A stretch of DNA of 64,000 bases from Bacillota bacterium (GTDB lineage Bacteria > Bacillota > Clostridia > Lachnospirales > Anaerotignaceae). Under the pieces are notes generated by a model. That model did not search any database and was not told the origin of the DNA. It was given only the letters and a program-made list of their open reading frames with translations. Position 1 is the stretch's first letter, and the number at the start of each line of letters is the position of its first letter. The stretch lies in the NCBI GenBank assembly GCA_019422105.1, contig JAHZDZ010000002.1, positions 190,585 through 254,584 on the forward strand. The letters run 5' to 3'. Of this stretch, positions 17,834-25,999 are shown in pieces. The position numbers and the translations under genes were made by a program.

Positions 17834-19426
17834 ATGACAGAGTATCCAAGTATATTCAACAATGTTTTAGGCCCCATAACGCCGGGGCCTTCCAGCTCCA
17901 ATACCTGCGGGCCGGTGAGGATTTCCCTTTTGTGCAGGCAGGTGTTTGGCGGTACGCCCAAAAAGGCGGAAATTGAATTTCCGGTGGGCAGCGCCTTTCC
18001 TGCTACCTACATAGGTATGAAAAGTGATATTGCCTTTATCAACGGTCTTTTAGGGAAGGAACAGAATAATGCCGAGTTTACCAAAGCCTATCAGAAGGCA
18101 GAGGAGGCGGGGCTTCGGGTTTCCTTTGGCGAAAAGGAATTTCCGTGCCATGAAAAGTATCTGGAAACGGCGAGACTGAAGCTTACTGACGGGGAGAGAA
18201 AAATGGAATTTCTAACCGCTTCCATTGGCGGCGGTATGTGCCTGATTTACGGCATCAACGGCTTCAAGGCTGATGTGAAGGGCGACCAGTATGAGCTGAT
18301 AGTGCTGACGGAGAGAATGGATAGCGGGCAGAAGAATGCCTTGCTTGATAAAATACGGAGCAGAGCTGCCGCAGTGAATGATATTATTTCGGAAGAAAAG
18401 GAAGACGGCGGTTTTTTTGAGATAAAGCTGGGCGAGGATCCTGATGAAGGGATACTGAATGAAATAAAGAATGAGGAATTTGTTAAATCTGTTCAAAAAA
18501 TTGTGCCGGTGCATCCTGTTGTTATCAACAGCGCCAGAAAGCCGCCCTTTGCAACGCCTCAGGAGATGGAACAGTACTGTTCGGACAACAAAATTACGCC
18601 CGTTGAAGGGGCACTGCGCTACGAAAGCGCTCTGAGCGGCTGGAGCGAGGCGGAGGTTTTGCGGTATGGGGAAGAACTCATTGATATTATGGAGGAATCT
18701 GTAAGAAAGGGTATGGAGAGCAATTTTGCCATCCGAGGTATTGTGACGCCCAAGGCAAAGAGGGTACAGCAGGCTTTTATTTCGGATAATCCTCTTTCTA
18801 TGGGCTTTTTGGATTATGCTGTTCCTATATCATTGGGCGTTATGGAATACAGCAATGCCTGCGGCAAAATTGTATGTCTTCCCACCGGCGGCTCCTCCGG
18901 CATTGTGCCCGGTGCAATTTTTGGAGCGGCAAAGGTTATGGGGCTTGACAAAAAAGCGCTGACGGAGGCCCTTTTGACGGCGGGCATGGTAGGTGTATTT
19001 ATGGCCAATGATAATAACTTCGGCGGCGGCGATTACGGATGCCAGACGGAAGTGGGATGTGCTACCTCTATGGCAGCGGGAGCTTTGGCGCAGATACTAG
19101 GGGGAAGTGTAAGACAGATTTGTGACGCCGCTTCCATGGGGATGCAGTCCCTTTTGGGCCTCATATGCGATCCTGTAGCGGGTCTTGTACAGGTGCCCTG
19201 TCTTGCCAGGAATATGACCGCCGTTTCTGTTGCGGCGACCAGTGCCAATGCGGTTATGGCGGGCTTTGAGGTTGTGATTCCGCTGAAGGAGGCTGTGGAG
19301 GCCATGATTGATTTGGGAAAGAGGATGCCTGTGGATTTCAGGGGCTGCGGAAGCGCGGGCTGCTGTATTACGCCTACCGGCTGCCGCCTGAAGGAAGAAC
19401 AGGAGGCCCTGGGAGCAAACGATTGA
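17834..19426 (+). CDS. One-chain Fe-S L-serine dehydratase homologue with central ACT-like region (cluster 1)
   Basis: A 530-residue protein starting at ATG 17834 (AAGGAGGAGAA). The N-terminal beta domain has the substrate loop as GPSSSNTCGP, with Asn where family members have His. Residues of about 150-225 look ACT-like (YELIVLTERM..NALLDKI). The C-terminal alpha domain keeps the [4Fe-4S] cysteines in CQTEVG, LICDPVAG and VPCLARN, plus the GGSSGIVPGA loop. The family deaminates L-serine to pyruvate by dehydration, through 2-aminoacrylate. The altered loop and the AcnX/TRAP context suggest a different hydroxy-amino substrate. A Cys-rich tail (GCGSAGCCITPTGC) replaces the usual short end. Confidence 0.88.
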   Translation: MTEYPSIFNNVLGPITPGPSSSNTCGPVRISLLCRQVFGGTPKKAEIEFPVGSAFPATYIGMKSDIAFINGLLGKEQNNAEFTKAYQKAEEAGLRVSFGEKEFPCHEKYLETARLKLTDGERKMEFLTASIGGGMCLIYGINGFKADVKGDQYELIVLTERMDSGQKNALLDKIRSRAAAVNDIISEEKEDGGFFEIKLGEDPDEGILNEIKNEEFVKSVQKIVPVHPVVINSARKPPFATPQEMEQYCSDNKITPVEGALRYESALSGWSEAEVLRYGEELIDIMEESVRKGMESNFAIRGIVTPKAKRVQQAFISDNPLSMGFLDYAVPISLGVMEYSNACGKIVCLPTGGSSGIVPGAIFGAAKVMGLDKKALTEALLTAGMVGVFMANDNNFGGGDYGCQTEVGCATSMAAGALAQILGGSVRQICDAASMGMQSLLGLICDPVAGLVQVPCLARNMTAVSVAATSANAVMAGFEVVIPLKEAVEAMIDLGKRMPVDFRGCGSAGCCITPTGCRLKEEQEALGAND

Positions 19427-19443
19427 AAACAGGGGGGAACGGT

Positions 19444-19644
19444 ATGCGGATAAATTATCTGAAAAAGCATTCCCATAAAGCGGGTTTATTTGCGGGAATC
19501 ATATTTTGTCTGATAGGGATTATCAATATCATACCTGCCTTTGGCATAGCGGGAGTGCTGTGGACAGCCGCTGTGTTACTTATGACGGTTATGAACGGCT
19601 TTTACGTTGTAAAAACGGTATCGGAGAAGAGAAAGGAGGGCTAG
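19444..19644 (+). CDS. Small two-helix membrane protein, 66 aa (cluster 1 only)
   Basis: It begins at ATG 19444 after AGGGGGGAACGGT, 17 bases past the dehydratase stop. Two hydrophobic segments are seen at about residues 14-32 and 37-55, with basic ends. No family is recognised. It sits inside the operon and ends one base before the DUF1904 gene, so it is co-transcribed with the catabolic genes. Cluster 2 has no counterpart. A helper of the transporter is possible but unproven. Confidence 0.7.
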   Translation: MRINYLKKHSHKAGLFAGIIFCLIGIINIIPAFGIAGVLWTAAVLLMTVMNGFYVVKTVSEKRKEG

Positions 19645-19645
19645 C

Positions 19646-19969
19646 ATGCCTCATATCAGAATTCATGGTGTTGAGAGGGAATTTGTCAGGGAGAACGCAC
19701 TGCAAATTGCCAAGGCAGTAAAAAATGTTGTGGGCTGTCCTCTGGAACACATTAAGATACTATTTGAAAATAAGGAACAGGTGTTGTTTCAGGAAAATGA
19801 TAAGGAGTACCCCATGATAGACATCTATTGGGTGGAGCGTCCTCAGGCGGTAATGGATGATGTGGCAGGGGCGCTGACAAAAATTTTCCGTAAAAAATAC
19901 GATATGACACAGGTTACCTTCACTGCTTTCCGTCCTGACAGCTTTTATGAAAACGGCGAGCACCTGTAG
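19646..19969 (+). CDS. DUF1904 tautomerase-superfamily protein (cluster 1)
   Basis: A 107-residue protein with GGAGGG before the ATG. It begins MPHIRIHG, so removal of Met exposes an N-terminal Pro as in 4-oxalocrotonate tautomerase-type enzymes. Later blocks are IDIYWVERPQAVMDDVA and VTFTAFRPDSFYENGEHL, both matched in the cluster 2 protein (IDIYWMHRPQEM, VTFTEFPGNLFYENN). DUF1904 proteins have no proven reaction. In this setting a keto-enol or enamine-imine tautomerase acting on the dehydratase product is an attractive guess. It is the last gene of the operon. Confidence 0.82.
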   Translation: MPHIRIHGVEREFVRENALQIAKAVKNVVGCPLEHIKILFENKEQVLFQENDKEYPMIDIYWVERPQAVMDDVAGALTKIFRKKYDMTQVTFTAFRPDSFYENGEHL

Positions 19970-19981
19970 AAAACTGCTGAA

Positions 19982-20026
19982 TAAAAGAGAGATAAAATCT
20001 GATTGGATTTTACCTCTCTTTTTAAC
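19982..20026 (+). terminator. Terminator of catabolic cluster 1
   Basis: AAAAGAGAGATAAAATC pairs with GATTTTACCTCTCTTTTT (one bulge), with a T-run at the end, 13 bases after the DUF1904 stop. Confidence 0.85.
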
Positions 20027-20329
20027 TGTATTTTGTTTTTACGCCCACGAATCATTGGTTTGGGTTTTTATACTTATTCTGCGGCACTTTTTGCCGCCAA
20101 AGAGAAAGCGATTTTATCTTTTTTTGTTTCTCCTGCACTTTTTTTCTGCTGTGCGGCAGGGCGGTTTCTTTTGAGGGATGTTTCTCTGCCCGTAATAGAG
20201 ACAGGCGTTTTCAGCTCTGCCAAGGGGGAACCCGCAAAAGGTAGGTAATCTCGGTTTTTTTGCCTGTTACCGGAAGAACGTCCTTTTCTGCTTTTCGGGC
20301 AGACTGTTCGTCTGCCATAATTTTATAAA
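20027..20329. other. Gene-free stretch
   Basis: About 300 bases with no credible gene; short frames here lack ribosome-binding sites and are rich in Phe and Leu from T-rich DNA. A small GGCAGA / TCTGCC hairpin lies at 20299-20316. Confidence 0.4.
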
Positions 20330-20358
20330 TTGACATTAATATAGGGAGCGGCTACACT
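20330..20358 (+). promoter_or_regulatory. SigA-type promoter of the ASCH-like gene
   Basis: TTGACA (20330-20335), 17-base spacer, TACACT (20353-20358). It lies about 60 bases before the start codon. Confidence 0.7.
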
Positions 20359-20419
20359 AAAGCTGTTATCAAATTAGATTCTTCCACACTGCGGAAGAAT
20401 AAAAAGGAGAGATTTCTGT

Positions 20420-20884
20420 ATGGTGCATTTAGTGTATTGTGACAATACAGGCAAAAAGGGTGAGCGTGTATTAGATAAAATTCTTGCGGGTACAAAGACC
20501 ATGATTGTACGGGGAGCGGCAGGACGTAAAATTCCGCACAGCAGAGTTTTTGAGGGCGATACTCTTTACTTTATGGAAAAGGGAACCCTTGCGATTTCCG
20601 CAAGGGCGACTGTTAAAGGGGTTCAAAACTATGTGAAATTGTCGGATGAGGAAATAGAGCGGCTTTTGGAGGAAAACCAGAATCAGCTTCAGCTTTCTGA
20701 GAAACAGAAGAATCGCTGGCATAAAAAATGTCTGTGCCTTATTGAATTTGAAGATGTCAGTGAAATCAGCCCACTTCCCTTTGACCATCAGGGAAATATG
20801 GATGATTGGCTTATCATTGAAAAAATAGAGGATGTTGTTGTCGGGACAAGCATTCCCTACAATTATGAGAAATCTAAATTTTAA
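20420..20884 (+). CDS. ASCH/PUA-like domain protein, 154 aa
   Basis: A soluble protein behind AAAAAGGAGAG. The first 60 residues contain ILAGTKTMIVRGAAGRKIPH and RVFEGDTLYFMEKG, a pattern close to ASCH/PUA-like folds (a Lys/Thr-rich loop followed by GDxLYFxxKG). That fold binds RNA or modified nucleotides. The rest is charged, with CLCLIEFEDV and a tail ending VVVGTSIPYNYEKSKF. The precise role is unknown. It stands alone between its own promoter and a terminator shared with dinB. Confidence 0.65.
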   Translation: MVHLVYCDNTGKKGERVLDKILAGTKTMIVRGAAGRKIPHSRVFEGDTLYFMEKGTLAISARATVKGVQNYVKLSDEEIERLLEENQNQLQLSEKQKNRWHKKCLCLIEFEDVSEISPLPFDHQGNMDDWLIIEKIEDVVVGTSIPYNYEKSKF

Positions 20885-20945
20885 TTTGGGTAACTTATCG
20901 CTTTTTTGTCTGCCTTTATGGGGCCGATGTTAAATGCACAGCACT

Positions 20946-20988
20946 ATAAAAAACTCTGTCATAATTCGTATGACAGAGTTTTTTTATT
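20946..20988. terminator. Bidirectional terminator between the ASCH-like gene and dinB
   Basis: AAAAAACTCTGTCATA pairs with TATGACAGAGTTTTTT with a five-base loop. T-tracts exist in both directions. Confidence 0.88.
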
Positions 20989-21013
20989 TTTGAATTACAA
21001 AGCATTTCTGATT

Positions 21014-22252
21014 TTATTTTAGAAACGCCACGGGGTGTATCGTGTGTTCCGCTTTTGGGTCAAGGCTTGAGAGTGCGGGTTTTGTCAGCATAACGGCCCT
21101 TTGAACGCTGAAATGGCCAAACCTCTGCCGAATGCTGTCAATAGCGGCCTCTGCCATTTCCTGTTTTTCCATTTTATGAAAGGCGGGAAGACAGGAGAGC
21201 TGACGGCCTCCAAGGCCCGTAAGGCCGCAGGCTCTTACGCCTATACTGCGCAGAGGATAAAAGGGCTTGTTGCTTAAATAGAGGGAAAAAGCCCTCTGGA
21301 AAATTTCTTCGGCACTGTTTGTGGCAAAGGAAAGCTTTCCCTGACGCTCAAAGGCATATAAATTTTTATCCCTCAAGCTGATTTGTATGGTGGAACACAG
21401 GAAGCCATGGTCGCGCATGCGTTCCGCTACACTTTCAGACAATACGTACAGGGTAATTCTCACATCCTCTTCCCGGGATACGTCATAGGGCAGAGTAGTG
21501 CTGTTGCCGATACTTTTGATACAGGGCGTTGTGTCCAGCCTGGATACAGGGGATATGTCCAGGCCGTTGGCGAACTGCCAAAGCATAATACCGTTTACAC
21601 CCAATTCCTGTTTTAAAAGCTTTGTATCAGACCTGGCCAAATCTCCTATGGTGTGGATATAGTATTTTTTCAGTTTTTTGGATGTGGCCTGTCCCACATA
21701 CAATAAATCTGTCGCCGGCAGGGGCCATACCTTTTCCCTGTAATCCCCTTTGGATATGACAGAGGTAGCGTCTGGCTTTTTCATATCAGAGCCCAGCTTT
21801 GCAAATATTTTATTGTAGGATACGCCGATAGAGGCGGTAACGCCCAATTCCTTTTTGATGCGTTTTCGTATTTTATCAGCGGTTTCCGCGCCGCCGCCAA
21901 AAAGACGCAGGCTTGCGGTTAAATCCAGCCAGCACTCGTCAAGGCCGAAGGGCTCAATTTGATCTGTATAGTCGCTGTAGATTTCTTTGGCAGCCCTGGA
22001 ATATTTCAGATAAAGGTCATACCGGGGAGGCACAATAACAATTTCGGGACATTTTTCTTTTGCCTGCCACAAAGCGTCCCCCGTTTTGATACCCATTGCT
22101 TTTGCGATATTGTTTTTTGCCAGTATGATTCCATGCCGTTTTTCCGCATCTCCCGCTACGGCCACAGGCCGATTGCGGATGGAAGGCTTGTAAAGGCATT
22201 CAACGCTGGCATAAAAATTGTTCAAATCGGAATGTAAAATGACCCTCTCCAT
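21014..22252 (-). CDS. dinB: DNA polymerase IV (Y family)
   Basis: A 412-residue Y-family polymerase. ATG 22252 is chosen over an ATG nine bases earlier because AAAGG then has correct spacing. Catalytic motifs are ILHSDLNNFYASVE (metal-binding Asp near residue 8) and PFGLDECWLD (catalytic Asp-Glu near 105), the latter with Gly where Ser is usual. GVTASIGVSYNKIFAKLGSDMKKP and the HhH region TIGDLARSDTKLL follow, then a little-finger domain. It carries out error-prone lesion bypass. A LexA-like box overlaps its promoter, so SOS induction is expected. Confidence 0.94.
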   Translation of the reverse strand: MERVILHSDLNNFYASVECLYKPSIRNRPVAVAGDAEKRHGIILAKNNIAKAMGIKTGDALWQAKEKCPEIVIVPPRYDLYLKYSRAAKEIYSDYTDQIEPFGLDECWLDLTASLRLFGGGAETADKIRKRIKKELGVTASIGVSYNKIFAKLGSDMKKPDATSVISKGDYREKVWPLPATDLLYVGQATSKKLKKYYIHTIGDLARSDTKLLKQELGVNGIMLWQFANGLDISPVSRLDTTPCIKSIGNSTTLPYDVSREEDVRITLYVLSESVAERMRDHGFLCSTIQISLRDKNLYAFERQGKLSFATNSAEEIFQRAFSLYLSNKPFYPLRSIGVRACGLTGLGGRQLSCLPAFHKMEKQEMAEAAIDSIRQRFGHFSVQRAVMLTKPALSSLDPKAEHTIHPVAFLK

Positions 22253-22281
22253 TGCAATCATCCTTTAAAAAAATATATATA

Positions 22282-22331
22282 GAATATATGTTCTGTATTG
22301 ATATGATATTACAAATATATGTTCCTATCAA
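22282..22331 (-). promoter_or_regulatory. dinB promoter with LexA (SOS) box
   Basis: On the minus strand TTGATA (22331-22326), a 17-base spacer and TATCAT (22308-22303) form the promoter. GAACATATATTC at 22293-22282 differs by one base from the Firmicutes LexA pattern GAAC-N4-GTTC. A second copy of the 11-mer AATATATGTTC (plus-strand reading) lies at 22314-22324 within the spacer, 31 bases away. Confidence 0.65.
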
Positions 22332-22586
22332 GCGGTAATATATTCCATATGATTGAAAAAAGTGGAGTAAAGCAGCAAGATGGGAATGAGGAAGAGAGGA
22401 TTTGAGGAAATCAAAAATGAGGGGGAGCTTGCAGATTGACCGCTGTACTGCCTCCTTTTTGATAGTTAAGAAGAATAAAGAAATACGATTTAATATTTTT
22501 GCGTTTTCTGTATGGCTGAATGCTTTATTGTATGAGGATTACCTTAATGCACAAAAAATACAATCCATTATTGGCTAGTATATATA
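22332..22586. other. Gene-free stretch between dinB and the next operon
   Basis: About 250 bases of spacer with no recognised gene or structure. Together with the two flanking promoter regions it separates divergent transcription units. Confidence 0.4.
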
Positions 22587-22616
22587 TTGTAAAGACAAGG
22601 CTTTATGTGGTATATT
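22587..22616 (+). promoter_or_regulatory. Promoter of the XRE-cupin / trans-sulfuration operon
   Basis: TTGTAA (22587-22592), 18-base spacer, TATATT (22611-22616). It lies 54 bases before the start codon. Confidence 0.5.
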
Positions 22617-22669
22617 TTCTATAGCGTATAAATTCCTCTAAAATGAACTACGTGAAAAGAGGATGCATC

Positions 22670-23224
22670 ATGGCAGACATAGCAAAAATAATAGGAAAAA
22701 ATTTAAAAAAACTCAGGACAGAAATGAAAATTTCGTTGGATATGGTTTCTGATTTGACAGGTATCAGCAAAAGCATGCTTTCAGGGATTGAAAAAGGAAA
22801 TAAGAGTCCAACGGTTTCCCTGCTGTGGAAGCTGTGCGAAGGGCTTAATATAACACTTGAGGAGCTATTGCATGAGCCTGCAAGAGACATTGCCTATTAC
22901 CCCGCCTGTGCGATGGAGAGCTACAGCCTGGAAAAGGGTGTTGACTATTGTGTTTTATTTCATTTTACGCCGGAGGATCATCTGGAATTTTACAGACAGA
23001 CACTGGCGCCCCATACCGCAAGGCCGGTATCCTGTCACAGCGCTGCGTCGGAGGAATACGTAATTGTGACAAAGGGGGAATACACAATGAAGATTTCTGA
23101 CAAAATATACCGTATGAAGGAGGGCGACAGCATACAGTTTGCCGGTAATTATGAGCATTCCTATTGGAATGAAAGCGGCAGCGAGGCTGATGCAATCATC
23201 ATTATTTCCCATAATAACAGGTAA
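22670..23224 (+). CDS. XRE-family regulator with cupin domain (amino-acid operon)
   Basis: A 184-residue regulator; ATG 22670 follows AAAAGAGGATGCATC. The HTH at about residues 8-65 reads NLKKLRTEMKISLDMVSDLTG, then ISKSMLSGIEKGNKSPTV. The cupin part at about 105-180 has HSAASEEYVIVTKGEYTMKI and MKEGDSIQFAGNYEHSYWNES. It begins an operon with a trans-sulfuration enzyme, a BrnQ-type carrier and an Asp/Glu racemase-like protein. It therefore probably senses an amino acid or its breakdown product and controls this operon. Confidence 0.9.
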   Translation: MADIAKIIGKNLKKLRTEMKISLDMVSDLTGISKSMLSGIEKGNKSPTVSLLWKLCEGLNITLEELLHEPARDIAYYPACAMESYSLEKGVDYCVLFHFTPEDHLEFYRQTLAPHTARPVSCHSAASEEYVIVTKGEYTMKISDKIYRMKEGDSIQFAGNYEHSYWNESGSEADAIIIISHNNR

Positions 23225-23285
23225 GTGCACTGCCTGGAGGGAAAGGGATGTCAATATAGAGAAACAGGAATGGAGGAGAGAGTTT

Positions 23286-24539
23286 ATGGAGGACAAGGGA
23301 TACTATACCACCAACGAAGAAATGCTCGAAAAAATGCTCCAAAGAAGGGAAGAGGATTTGATAAGGGAGCAAGCGGAGCAATGCTATGAAAAGCCGGAGG
23401 ATATTCTGTGCCACACAGGAGATGTATATTCCAGACATTACGGTGCAATTGCGCCGCCTATCTACCAGACGACTCTTTTTGTCCAGCCCACACCCAATAA
23501 CCATGTAAAACCGCACCATTATCTTTATACGCGTATCACCAACCCTACCATAGAATTGGCGGAACAGAAGCTGGCTGCCCTTGAGGAAGGGGAGGACGCC
23601 CTGATGTTCTGCTCCGGCTCTGCGGCTTTAGCGGCCTGTATTCTTTATTGTATCAGGGAGGGCAGCCATATTATATTTGTGGAAACCGTTTACGGTCCCA
23701 TGCGCTCCTTTATCACAGACTACCTGCCGGAGCGCTGCGGTATCACCTATACGATGGTGGACGGAACGAGGGTGGAGGATTTTGAGAGGGCCATACGGCC
23801 TGAGACAGCCCTTATTTATCTGGAGAGCCCTTCAACAGCAATCTTTCGTATGCAGGATTTGGAGCCAATTGCAAGAATGGCAAAAAAAAGGGGCATCTAT
23901 ACTATGATAGATAATTCCTATGCCACACCAATCTGTCAGAAGCCTTTGCGCTGGGGCATTGATATTGTCTGTCATTCCGCCTCTAAATATATCTGCGGCC
24001 ATTCCGATACGGTAGGAGGCGCGGTTGTGGCAGACAGAGAAATCATAAAGGAAATGCGCATCAGGGATCAGTGGATACTGGGAAGTACGATTGACCCTCA
24101 TCAGGCTTGGCTTACGATTCGTGGTATGCGTACGCTTAATCTTCGTATGAAGCAGTGCGGGGATACGGCAATAAAGGTGGCCCGCTATCTGCAAAAGCAT
24201 CCAAAGGTAAAACAGGTTTTTTACCCAGGTCTTGAGGATGATCCGCAATACGGCCTGTTTCAAAAGTACATGACGGCATACTCCGGCATGATGAGCTTTA
24301 TTTTAAAGGGAACTTTGGAGGAACAGCTTCAATTCATCTATGCATTGAAGGTGATTCAGTGCGGCACAAGCTGGGGCGGTCCGGAAAGCCTGATTTCCTC
24401 TGAAACTCTTGGCTCAACGGAGGAGGATTCCAGAGCGTTTGGCCTTCCGGCAGGTGTTATCAGGCTCAGCATTGGACTTGAAAATGCGGATACGCTCACA
24501 GAGGACATTGAAAATGCCCTTCAGTGTATAACGCTGTAA
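23286..24539 (+). CDS. PLP-dependent trans-sulfuration family enzyme (cystathionine beta-lyase / methionine gamma-lyase type)
   Basis: A 417-residue enzyme starting at ATG 23286 (GGAGAG). Hallmarks of the Cys/Met metabolism PLP family are YSRHYGAIAPPIYQTTLF (about 58-75), YTRITNPT, CSGSAALAA, TMIDNSYATP and the Schiff-base Lys in CHSASKYICGHSD (about 235). The tail includes SWGGPESLI and the VIRLSIGLEN motif. It should carry out beta- or gamma-elimination or replacement on a sulfur amino acid. An N-terminal extension of about 45 charged residues precedes the core. Which reaction it favours cannot be decided from motifs. Confidence 0.88.
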   Translation: MEDKGYYTTNEEMLEKMLQRREEDLIREQAEQCYEKPEDILCHTGDVYSRHYGAIAPPIYQTTLFVQPTPNNHVKPHHYLYTRITNPTIELAEQKLAALEEGEDALMFCSGSAALAACILYCIREGSHIIFVETVYGPMRSFITDYLPERCGITYTMVDGTRVEDFERAIRPETALIYLESPSTAIFRMQDLEPIARMAKKRGIYTMIDNSYATPICQKPLRWGIDIVCHSASKYICGHSDTVGGAVVADREIIKEMRIRDQWILGSTIDPHQAWLTIRGMRTLNLRMKQCGDTAIKVARYLQKHPKVKQVFYPGLEDDPQYGLFQKYMTAYSGMMSFILKGTLEEQLQFIYALKVIQCGTSWGGPESLISSETLGSTEEDSRAFGLPAGVIRLSIGLENADTLTEDIENALQCITL

Positions 24540-24586
24540 AATGTATCGGTTCTTTAAAAAAGGGGTTTAGGAAGGGAGGAGTAACA

Positions 24587-25942
24587 ATGAAGAATAAAAA
24601 GGTAACGAATGCTATTATTATAGGTTTTGCCATGTTTGCCGTGTTTTTTGGGGCTGGTAATCTGGTGTTTCCACCCTTAATCGGTGTTGTTTCGGGAGAG
24701 GCGTGGAAGCCTGCTGTTATCGGGCTGGCTCTTTCAGGCATACTGCTTCCCATAGCCACCATTATTTCCGTAGATAATATGGGAGGAGAATTCAAGAATC
24801 TGTGTGCCCCTGTTTCAAGGTGGTTTACAGGCGCTTATATGGTTTTCTTTGTCATATTTATATTAACCTGCGGTATTCCCCGCCAGGGCGGCGTTGGTAT
24901 AGAAACAGGCATTTTCGGTATTATTCCGTCACTTCAGGGAAACCATACGGCTCTTACCATAGGACTTGTGTGTTATTTTCTTCTTGTCATATATCTTACC
25001 AACAACCCGTCCTCTATTGTGGATATTGTCGGTAAAATGCTGACACCGTTTTTGTTGATTATTCTTGTGCTGATTGTGATTATGGCATTTGTATCTCCGA
25101 TTGGATCTCCAATAGATACTGGCGAGACGGGCGCGTTTTCCTATGCTTTTCTTCAGGGCTATCAGACGGGCGATGTTGCCGTAGGTATTGTTATTGCCGG
25201 TACCTTTATCAAATCCATCAAAGATAGAGGATATACCAACAAAAGTGATCGTACGAGGATGACTCTTTCTGCTGCACTGGTTGCGCTTATCGGGTTAGTA
25301 GTGGTGTATGGCGGTTTACTCTATCTTGGAGCGACCGGTTCCGGCATTTTCAGCTCTGATATGGATCAGACAGCGCTGCTGACAGCCCTTGTCAATCAGC
25401 TGACAGGGCGTATTGGAAATATTGCGCTTGGCGTTGGCGTATTCCTTGCATGTCTTACAACAACAACAGGTGTTGTTTCGACAATTGCCGACTTGACGGT
25501 TCAGCTGACCCACGGAAAAATAAAATATCATCCCTGTATTATTGTGTACTGCTGCTTTGGCTTTTTACTGGGCACCATAGGCGTTGCGAATATTATCACT
25601 TATACCTATCCTGTCTTTGTGCTTATTTATCCGGTAGCCATTGTTATGACTCTTCTGGGCTGCTTCCATAAATTTGTGCCAAACCATGGCGCGTGGAAGG
25701 GATCGGTGCTCATGGCATCCCTTATCGGTATCTATGAGGCAGTCGCTACCATGAACAGCAGTGCCATTACCAATATCCATATTGCGCCTCTTGAAAAGCT
25801 TTACAGTATGATACCCCTGTCCTCTTACGGCTTTGCCTGGATTGTTCCGGCAGTTATAGGATTCATAGTGGGAGCGGTTATTGTGAAGATGTCCGGCAAG
25901 GAAGCGTATCCAATGTTAAAGAGTGTAGAGCAACAGCAATAG
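24587..25942 (+). CDS. brnQ: Branched-chain amino acid:Na+ symporter
   Basis: A 451-residue, 12-helix carrier with the BrnQ opening FAMFAVFFGAGNLVFPP and the blocks VDIVGKMLTPFLLI, GDVAVGIVIAGTFIKSIKDRGY and LACLTTTTGVVSTIADL. GGGAGGAG lies six bases before the ATG. It lies 47 bases after the trans-sulfuration gene and upstream of the racemase-like gene. In this operon it may import leucine, isoleucine or valine, or a related amino acid such as methionine. Confidence 0.92.
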   Translation: MKNKKVTNAIIIGFAMFAVFFGAGNLVFPPLIGVVSGEAWKPAVIGLALSGILLPIATIISVDNMGGEFKNLCAPVSRWFTGAYMVFFVIFILTCGIPRQGGVGIETGIFGIIPSLQGNHTALTIGLVCYFLLVIYLTNNPSSIVDIVGKMLTPFLLIILVLIVIMAFVSPIGSPIDTGETGAFSYAFLQGYQTGDVAVGIVIAGTFIKSIKDRGYTNKSDRTRMTLSAALVALIGLVVVYGGLLYLGATGSGIFSSDMDQTALLTALVNQLTGRIGNIALGVGVFLACLTTTTGVVSTIADLTVQLTHGKIKYHPCIIVYCCFGFLLGTIGVANIITYTYPVFVLIYPVAIVMTLLGCFHKFVPNHGAWKGSVLMASLIGIYEAVATMNSSAITNIHIAPLEKLYSMIPLSSYGFAWIVPAVIGFIVGAVIVKMSGKEAYPMLKSVEQQQ

Positions 25943-25999
25943 AGCAGAATGTTTCGTGGTTATAAAGTAGAACTTTTGCACGGAAAGGGGGATTGCAAT

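Noticed and set aside
22283..22324. Direct repeats as a phage or integron attachment site
   Set aside because: The 11-mers are better explained by a LexA-type operator in the dinB promoter; there is no integrase gene.
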